A stretch of 20,856 nucleotides of DNA from a virus. The stretch covers positions 1 to 20,856 of IMG/VR virus record IMGVR_UViG_3300051212_000161, one strand, 5' to 3'. This document shows, in pieces, positions 15,932-20,856 of the stretch (the first letter of the stretch is position 1; every line of letters starts with the position of its first letter). The notes beneath the pieces were generated by a model. The model was not told where the DNA came from, made no database searches, and was given only the letters and a program-made list of their open reading frames with translations. Made by a program: the position numbers and the translations under genes.

Positions 15932-16162
15932 ATGTCCGATAACAAGGATCTCATTAAACGCCTTAATGACCGTTTACTGAGCCAGTTGCTCTTAGACCTA
16001 GATGACCCCACCCGATGTACTCCGGGGCTTTATACGGTCATTAGAGGGCTTATAAACGACAATAGGGAGGTACTGGATGGTATCTCCAAAGACACCTTGG
16101 ACGAGCTAGAAGCAAAGATGGCATCCAAGGCTCCATTTAAGTTCAAAGCGTCCGCTGGATAA
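15932..16162 (+). CDS. Terminase small subunit (T7 gp18-like)
   Basis: 76 residues from the ATG at 15932, chosen because AAAGG lies about 7 bases upstream; an alternative in-frame ATG at 15914 overlaps the preceding gene and has no ribosome site. The region RLLSQLLLDLDDPTRCTPGLY, then VIRGLI with a following Asn-rich turn (residues 11-45), is the short helical pattern typical of podovirus small terminase or DNA maturase A proteins of 75-90 residues. It lies directly before the large subunit, as in T7. The protein recognises viral DNA and starts packaging. By hand count bases 15931-16160 have 108 G or C out of 230, 47 percent, far above the adjacent genes. Confidence 0.85.
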   Translation: MSDNKDLIKRLNDRLLSQLLLDLDDPTRCTPGLYTVIRGLINDNREVLDGISKDTLDELEAKMASKAPFKFKASAG

Positions 16163-16223
16163 TGCGGACTTCGCTACCTTTGGGGGTCTACTAGGGAACA
16201 CCTAGTAGATCCTATTAGTCCGA
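16150..16223 (+). promoter_or_regulatory. Mutually exclusive hairpins between terS and terL
   Basis: Three pairings exist. GTCCGC at 16150-16155 pairs with GCGGAC at 16164-16169 across the terS stop codon. The same CGGACT (16165-16170) can instead pair with AGTCCG at 16217-16222. Between them, 16184-16195 pairs with 16201-16212 in a 12-pair stem with one G-U pair and a five-base loop (GAACA). No T-run follows, so this is not an intrinsic terminator. Likely roles are an RNA processing or translation-coupling element, or a packaging-related DNA site; which of these holds is open. Confidence 0.7.
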
Positions 16224-16236
16224 TAATAAGTAGAAG

Positions 16237-16256
16237 TTAAAGTTCCTCTTTTTGGA
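16237..16256 (+). promoter_or_regulatory. 20-mer shared with the capsid leader, just upstream of terL
   Basis: The 20-mer TTAAAG, three variable bases, CTCTTTTTGGA matches 16 of 20 positions with the one at 2110-2129. Its last bases run into GGAGG at 16254-16258, the ribosome site of the terL gene 4 bases before ATATG. CCTC at 16245-16248 can pair with the GAGG of that site, a weak four-pair hairpin that could mask it. Either a phage promoter or just ribosome-site context could explain the likeness. Confidence 0.3.
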
Positions 16257-16262
16257 GGTTAT

Positions 16263-17945
16263 ATGCACGCACCACAAGAAATGATTGATGATTTTAGAAA
16301 CCACCTATGGGCTTGTTTTAAGTATCTTGGATTAGGAGAACCAACCCCAATTCAATACGCTATGGCAGAAACTATGCAAACAGGACCAAAGGACTTCCAG
16401 TTACAGGCTGGCCGTGGTGCTGGTAAATCTGTAATCAACGCTTGCTATGCTAGCTGGAGATTACTAACAAATCCAGATAGAACTATTATGGTTATATCAG
16501 CAACTCAAGATCGAGCTATTAAGTTCATCTCACAAGTAAGAAAGATTTTAGATGTTGTTCCTTATTGTGAACACCTAAAGCCAAAAGAGTCTGATAAAGA
16601 TAATGCATTCGGTTTTAATGTTGGTTGTCGTAAAGTATATGGTCAGGATTTGTCTTGTTATGCTAAAGGTATTACAGGTCAGATAACTGGTAGCCACGCC
16701 GATGATATTATTGCAGACGATGTTGAGATTGAAGAAAATGCAGATACTCCTTCAGCAAGAGATAAACTTCTAAATAAATTAGCAGAGTTAGAACAAATTA
16801 GAAATAATACTCCAGATGGTTGTATTCGTATTCTGGGTACTTTTCAATCAACTGATAGTATTTATATGAAGTTATCTAATTCATATCCAATTATTAAATT
16901 TCCTGCGGTTATGCCTAACCCAGAGATTCCCGGTGAAATAGATAATTGTTCTGAATACATCCTAAAGTTGGACCTAGAAGTAGGAGAATCAACACAACCA
17001 GAGAGATTCCCTTTAGATGTCCTCAAGTCTAGAGAGGCTAAGATTGGTCCTAGGTTATTCTCATTACACTATAAATTAGATCCTACTCTTAGCGATAGAG
17101 CTAAGTATCCCCTTAAGTTAGAGGATTTAATTGTTATAGATGTTAATCCTGAATTATTTCCAGAAAAAATTACTTGGGAAAAGCGTACTGTTAAGAAAAT
17201 AGAATCTTATGGTATCAGCGGAGATCTTATATATGAACCACAATGGATTAGCCCTAATTTTATACCGTATATGCAGACTGCCATGTTTGTTGACCCTAGT
17301 GGTCGCGGATCAGACGAAACAGCTATTTGCATTGCATCATTTGTTAATGGCTATGTCATCATACATGAATTGCTTGGTTTGCAAGGAGGATACGAAGAAG
17401 CCTTATTAAAGAAGATTGCTAAGTTAGCTTATCAATATGATATTAATTTAATTAGAGTTGAAGCTAACTTTGGTGATGCTATGTATTGCAATCTATTAAG
17501 ACCTGTTGTATCTGAAATATGTGGTCAAGTTGCTATTGAAGATTTCAAAGTATCTGGTACTAAAGAAACTAGAATTATTAGAACTTTAGAACCAATAATG
17601 GCTGTTCATAAACTAATATTTAATACTAAAGCTATTAAAGATTCTGAAAATCAAAAACAAATAACTAGGATTACTGAAAAAAGAGGTAGTCTTAAACACG
17701 ACGATAGAGTAGATATTTTAGCTAGTGCTGTTGCCTATTGGCAAGATTCTTTATCAATTGATGCTGATTCTCAAATTGAAAGAAATAAACAAGATGAGTA
17801 TAAGCAACAAATTAAAGATTGGCTTAATAATAAAAGAGCTTTAGGTTTACTTGGTGAACGAGTAAGTGGAGCTATTCTTGTAAATGGAAATCCATTAAGT
17901 AATAAAAAAAGTTATCCAAGTATTTTAAAAAGAAGGTTTAAATGA
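16263..17945 (+). CDS. Terminase large subunit (T7 gp19-like)
   Basis: 560 residues, close to T7 gp19 (586). The ATPase domain has a Walker A GRGAGKS at residues 50-56, Walker B ADDIIADDVE at 146-154 with the following acidic catalytic residues, and the coupling motif GTFQS at 192-196. The nuclease domain follows a long linker, with FVDPSGRGSDET (Asp344) at 342-352, RVEANFGDAMY (Glu400) at 398-408 and KHDDRVDILASAVAYW (Asp480-481 and Asp484) at 478-493. The enzyme hydrolyses ATP to pump DNA into the prohead and cuts the concatemer. The start has a GGAGG ribosome site. The stop overlaps the next gene's ATG (ATGA). Confidence 0.96.
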   Translation: MHAPQEMIDDFRNHLWACFKYLGLGEPTPIQYAMAETMQTGPKDFQLQAGRGAGKSVINACYASWRLLTNPDRTIMVISATQDRAIKFISQVRKILDVVPYCEHLKPKESDKDNAFGFNVGCRKVYGQDLSCYAKGITGQITGSHADDIIADDVEIEENADTPSARDKLLNKLAELEQIRNNTPDGCIRILGTFQSTDSIYMKLSNSYPIIKFPAVMPNPEIPGEIDNCSEYILKLDLEVGESTQPERFPLDVLKSREAKIGPRLFSLHYKLDPTLSDRAKYPLKLEDLIVIDVNPELFPEKITWEKRTVKKIESYGISGDLIYEPQWISPNFIPYMQTAMFVDPSGRGSDETAICIASFVNGYVIIHELLGLQGGYEEALLKKIAKLAYQYDINLIRVEANFGDAMYCNLLRPVVSEICGQVAIEDFKVSGTKETRIIRTLEPIMAVHKLIFNTKAIKDSENQKQITRITEKRGSLKHDDRVDILASAVAYWQDSLSIDADSQIERNKQDEYKQQIKDWLNNKRALGLLGERVSGAILVNGNPLSNKKSYPSILKRRFK

Positions 17946-18466
17946 ATATAAATGTAGTAACTGGTTTTGGTCAAAGAACTGGAACTTCTTTTATTATGCA
18001 AAAAGCAAAAGAAAAAGGATTGCCAATAATAGGTGAAAAATTTATAACTGGTTTAACTGTTGAAGAACACAATCCAAATGGATATTGGGATATTAATCCT
18101 TTTAAACTAACCAATTTATTATCTAATAGTAAATTAAATAATTCAATATGTAAACTTTGGTTTAATTCTTTACAACATATAAATAAAGATTATATAAATC
18201 ATATAGTTGTAGTTGAAAGACAAAATAAAGTAAAGCAGTTTGAAAGTATGTATAAAGTTTTGCAAGACGAGTTAAAACTACCGCTTTGTAAATTCTTTTA
18301 TAACAACGAAACAGTTGAAGAAATATATACTAATACAACAAATGGTTTAATAAATTGGTTAAATCAAGTAGATAAAGATAAAATCTTTTGGGTTTATACA
18401 GAAGATTTAAATGAAAAAATAGACGATGTTCTAAATTTTTTAGAAAGAGGTCTTAAATGCCGTTAA
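17942..18466 (+). CDS. Sulfotransferase-like P-loop protein
   Basis: 174 residues. The N-terminal strand plus loop NVVTGFGQRTGTSFIMQ (residues 4-20) matches the start of the sulfotransferase family, whose 5'-PSB loop reads like VSGLPRSGTS. Then NPNGYWD at 44-50 matches the NPxGYxE motif seen downstream in members of that family. HIVVVERQNKVKQF at residues 87-100 aligns with the strand and Arg that bind the 3'-phosphate of the sulfate donor PAPS. Members transfer sulfate from PAPS to sugars or other acceptors; the acceptor here is unknown. At 174 residues it is shorter than usual, so activity is uncertain. It overlaps terL by 4 bases and the next gene by 10, so it is locked in the late operon. 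This stretch is very AT-rich. Confidence 0.7.
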   Translation: MNINVVTGFGQRTGTSFIMQKAKEKGLPIIGEKFITGLTVEEHNPNGYWDINPFKLTNLLSNSKLNNSICKLWFNSLQHINKDYINHIVVVERQNKVKQFESMYKVLQDELKLPLCKFFYNNETVEEIYTNTTNGLINWLNQVDKDKIFWVYTEDLNEKIDDVLNFLERGLKCR

Positions 18467-19167
18467 TAGTTGGTGGAATTTTAGGTGGAATTTCTTTAGG
18501 TGGAAGTCTTCTTAGTGGCTTTGGTGCTTCTAGTCAAGCACAAGCTCAAGCAATGCAACAACAACTAATTGCACAAAACGCAAACTTCCAAAGACAATGG
18601 CAAATTCAGGCCAATAATCGTAATATTGAAAAAGCTAATTTAGCTAAAGCAATTAACAATAAAGCAATTGAACAAACTGCACTAAGTGAAAGAGCTATTC
18701 AAGAAGTCTATACAGAACTTGGATATGATAATGCAAAAGGTCAATTTAGTAAACAAACAAATCAAGTTAATTCTGCTTTACTATCTAGTGTATCTGGTAG
18801 AAATATCTCAGCATCTTCTGGTACAGCAAGAGCTTTACTAAGACAAAACTTAGAAAACGCAACAGTAAATATGGCTAATTTAAGAATTAATCGTATGAAT
18901 AAAATGAGAGATATTCAAACAACCTATCAAAATAAATTAGCTCAAAGAGATTTTAATTACCAAGAACTACAAGTATATCTTCCCGGATATTCTGGAATGG
19001 TAGAAGCAAATAATACAGGTCAAATTTTAGCTAGTGGTGCTCTTAGTGGCCTACAGGCTGGTATTACTGGTGCTCTATTATATGGTCAGGGTAGCGGTGG
19101 TGGAGGCGGGGTAGAAAGTTATACAACACCCGGTGGTTCTAACTTTGTTGGCCCTATAAAGGGATAA
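18457..19167 (+). CDS. Internal virion protein (T7 gp14-like)
   Basis: 236 residues. A hydrophobic Gly-rich start (IVGGILGGISLGGSLLSG) leads into GASSQAQAQAMQQQLIAQNA and a long Gln/Ala/Asn helix with ANNRNIEKANLAKA (residues 50-70), the pattern of the small internal core protein of T7-like podoviruses. The C-terminal 35 residues are Gly-rich. T7 gp14 is about 196 residues; it is ejected at infection and forms an outer-membrane pore for DNA entry. The Ala/Gly-rich start would be the membrane-inserting part. The start overlaps the sulfotransferase-like gene; AAAGAGG supplies a ribosome site. The placement after terL rather than before the fibre is unusual for T7. Confidence 0.85.
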   Translation: MPLIVGGILGGISLGGSLLSGFGASSQAQAQAMQQQLIAQNANFQRQWQIQANNRNIEKANLAKAINNKAIEQTALSERAIQEVYTELGYDNAKGQFSKQTNQVNSALLSSVSGRNISASSGTARALLRQNLENATVNMANLRINRMNKMRDIQTTYQNKLAQRDFNYQELQVYLPGYSGMVEANNTGQILASGALSGLQAGITGALLYGQGSGGGGGVESYTTPGGSNFVGPIKG

Positions 19168-19177
19168 GAAAGAATAT

Positions 19178-20227
19178 ATGAATACCGATAAACTAAATAA
19201 ACTACAACAAATAGCTGAAGGTTCTGTGTATTCAGGAAAAGTAAATAATAATAACTTTTCTGAACTTAAAGCATCTAAGTTAAAAACAAAACTAAAATCT
19301 ATTGAAGATGGCATTAAACAGATGTATCCAAAAAATAAACAAGAAGCTTTTAAAACTTGGGTACAAGCTACAAAAGAATTTCCTTTACCAACAAAAGAGT
19401 TTAAAGAATATTACTGGAACAAGTATTTAGATCTTCATCCAGATGGTAGAGATGCTGCTAAGAAAGAAATGCTATCTAGAGCAGAGCTTGAGCTACAGAT
19501 GTTTGAAACACCAACCGATAAAGAATATTATTTAAGAGAACAAGTCTCAAGATGGCCTAATTGGATGGTAAATGAATTTAAAGATGATTTACAAAATTTC
19601 TCAACAAGAAATTCTGATATTAATCTTAATAAATCAAAACAAGTTTATAAAGATGATTTAACTAGAAGATTAAATAAATTATCCTCAAAAGAATTAGATC
19701 CAGATGTTCCAGAAGAAGCCCATACAGACGATCTTTTAAAACTAGAACGAATGAATCTACTTGATGTTGCTAATGCAATTAACGGTAGATTTGGTGTTGC
19801 CAATAAAGAAGGAAACTTTGTTCCAGCCTTTGATTTACAAGATAGAACACAAGTTTTCCCAAATGATCCATATGGAACACCATCAACAGATGAACAACTA
19901 ATGATTGATGAACTAGCACCTGAGTTTATTAAAAACTATGTAAAAGGTAATGTAGCAAAACAAAGAACTAAAATTAATCTAGATAATAAAGCATCAGAAG
20001 GAGTTGCTGCATCAATGTTAGAAACAGGAGCACTATCTCCAGATAAGTGGAATGAAGCTTTTTCTATGTTTTCAAAACCAGAATACCAAACACTAATTGA
20101 AAAGGGTATGATGGGAGAAATTAATAGCGGTAGAGTTAAAACTCAAGATGATTTAATTAAAACTTTATATATGGCTATGTCACAATATAAAGGTCTTTTA
20201 GGAGATGAAAATGCCCCCAACGCCTAA
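19178..20227 (+). CDS. Hypothetical protein between gp14- and gp15-like genes
   Basis: 349 residues, highly charged, Lys- and Glu-rich, no membrane spans or known motif. Predicted helices dominate (for example KLKTKLKSIEDGIKQMYPK at about 34-52 and the DRDAAKKEMLSRAELELQMF-like stretch near 96-115). The extended N-terminal part resembles a linker to a helical bundle. Because it lies between a gp14-like gene and a putative gp15-like gene, a role in the internal core or ejection machinery is likely, but I do not recognise a T7 counterpart. It has a weak AGAAAG ribosome site upstream and its end overlaps the next gene by 17 bases. Confidence 0.75.
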   Translation: MNTDKLNKLQQIAEGSVYSGKVNNNNFSELKASKLKTKLKSIEDGIKQMYPKNKQEAFKTWVQATKEFPLPTKEFKEYYWNKYLDLHPDGRDAAKKEMLSRAELELQMFETPTDKEYYLREQVSRWPNWMVNEFKDDLQNFSTRNSDINLNKSKQVYKDDLTRRLNKLSSKELDPDVPEEAHTDDLLKLERMNLLDVANAINGRFGVANKEGNFVPAFDLQDRTQVFPNDPYGTPSTDEQLMIDELAPEFIKNYVKGNVAKQRTKINLDNKASEGVAASMLETGALSPDKWNEAFSMFSKPEYQTLIEKGMMGEINSGRVKTQDDLIKTLYMAMSQYKGLLGDENAPNA

Positions 20228-20856
20228 TCAATTTATGATCTCACCAGAACAAGTTCAAATACAAGCACCACAAATACAAGAACAAGTTGCACCAACAACC
20301 TTTGTAAAAGAAGGTGAAGTTTCTATGGCTAGTCCTAGAGAAATGATTGGTGGTATTAATACTGGTATGGATTGGTATGCAATTGGTGCTAAAGCTTTTG
20401 AAGTAGCTGGAAATGTTTTACCAAGAGTTTTAGATTACCAAATTGAAAAAAAGGGAGCAGAGATTGCTGATGCTATCTATGATGCAGAAACCAAAATATA
20501 CGATAGCTATACAAACCAAAAAGCAAGTGGACCGCAATCATTTGGTGGATCTGTAAATAATGAACCAAATGATATTGGTAATATTATTAATACATACGAA
20601 ACAAATAAAAACGAATTAAAAAATAAAATAGATAATATTTTTGGTTTTGAAACTTCTGTTTTTGATCCAAACTTTAAATTTGATGGTTTTGGTTCTAGAT
20701 GGTTTGGTGTTATTGATGGTGCTCGTCGTGGCTATAAAAACTATGCAGAAGCTGGTGAAAGAGTTCAAAGGGATGCTTTATTAACTCTTAGAGAACAACA
20801 AGATAAAGCAGAAGCTTGGAATATAGTAATGAGTGGCGGTGTTCCAACACAAAAAC
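20211..20856 (+). CDS. Probable internal virion protein (gp15-like), 5' part only
   Basis: The open frame starts with ATG at 20211, behind AGGAGA about 6 bases upstream, and runs off the right edge after 215 codons. The N-terminus is Gln/Pro-rich, followed by a segment beginning MASPREMIGGINTGMDWYAIGAKA and a Lys/Asp/Asn-rich helix-rich part. Its place after the gp14-like gene and an uncharacterised partner suggests the second core protein (T7 gp15 is 747 residues, gp16 1318), but no diagnostic motif is visible in the part seen. It overlaps the preceding gene by 17 bases in another frame. Confidence 0.65.
   Translation, partial: MPPTPNQFMISPEQVQIQAPQIQEQVAPTTFVKEGEVSMASPREMIGGINTGMDWYAIGAKAFEVAGNVLPRVLDYQIEKKGAEIADAIYDAETKIYDSYTNQKASGPQSFGGSVNNEPNDIGNIINTYETNKNELKNKIDNIFGFETSVFDPNFKFDGFGSRWFGVIDGARRGYKNYAEAGERVQRDALLTLREQQDKAEAWNIVMSGGVPTQK

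Noticed and set aside
16164-16223. Possible tRNA: GCGGACT at one end and AGTCCG at the other look like an acceptor stem.
   Set aside because: The span is only about 59 bases, with no D-loop, anticodon arm or GTTCGAATC-type T loop; the interior is one long 12-pair hairpin.

Overview
The window reads as the late, virion-building half of a lytic podovirus genome with T7-type morphogenesis genes. Every gene is on the + strand, packed end to end, often with 1-20 base overlaps; no gene-free stretch exceeds about 170 bases. The DNA is AT-rich, stop codons are mostly TAA, and arginine is mostly AGA. A phage of an AT-rich marine alphaproteobacterium (SAR11/Pelagibacter-type podophage) is my best guess. 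That host assignment is inference from composition and remembered gene neighbourhoods, not proof.

Layout. 1-833: two tandem, related beta-rich proteins, the first cut by the window edge. 830-1066: a small HNH-type nuclease. 1076-2050: scaffolding protein. 2219-3478: major capsid protein, followed by a strong intrinsic terminator (3550-3587). 3601-7475: the two tail-tube proteins (T7 gp11 and gp12 equivalents). 7491-12062: a 1523-residue tail fibre with a T7 gp17-type N-terminus. 12074-12812: two small membrane proteins, one a lipoprotein, candidates for lysis functions. 12790-15816: a run of beta-rich or glycine-rich proteins that look like accessory tail fibre or adhesin parts. 15819-15929: a 36-residue single-span membrane protein. 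15932-17945: terminase small and large subunits, with an unusual hairpin region between them. 17942-18466: a sulfotransferase-like P-loop protein. 18457-20856: internal virion (ejection) proteins, the last one cut by the right edge.

How it works together. Scaffold and capsid protein build the prohead, the terminase pair packages DNA, gp11/gp12 homologues close the portal and form the tail, the fibre and adhesin-like proteins bind the host, and the internal proteins would be ejected to form a trans-envelope channel. Relative to T7 (8-9-10-11-12-13-14-15-16-17-17.5-18-19), the internal virion genes here lie downstream of the large terminase instead of between gp12 and the fibre.

The most unusual items are: the sulfotransferase-like gene wedged between terL and the internal core genes; alternative RNA pairings in a GC-rich island at terS/terL; an extended Shine-Dalgarno with no gene just before the capsid terminator; a lipoprotein with an added membrane span; the tandem paralogues at the left edge; and the multi-gene adhesin cassette. 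No RNA polymerase, lysozyme, integrase, tRNA or CRISPR was seen.
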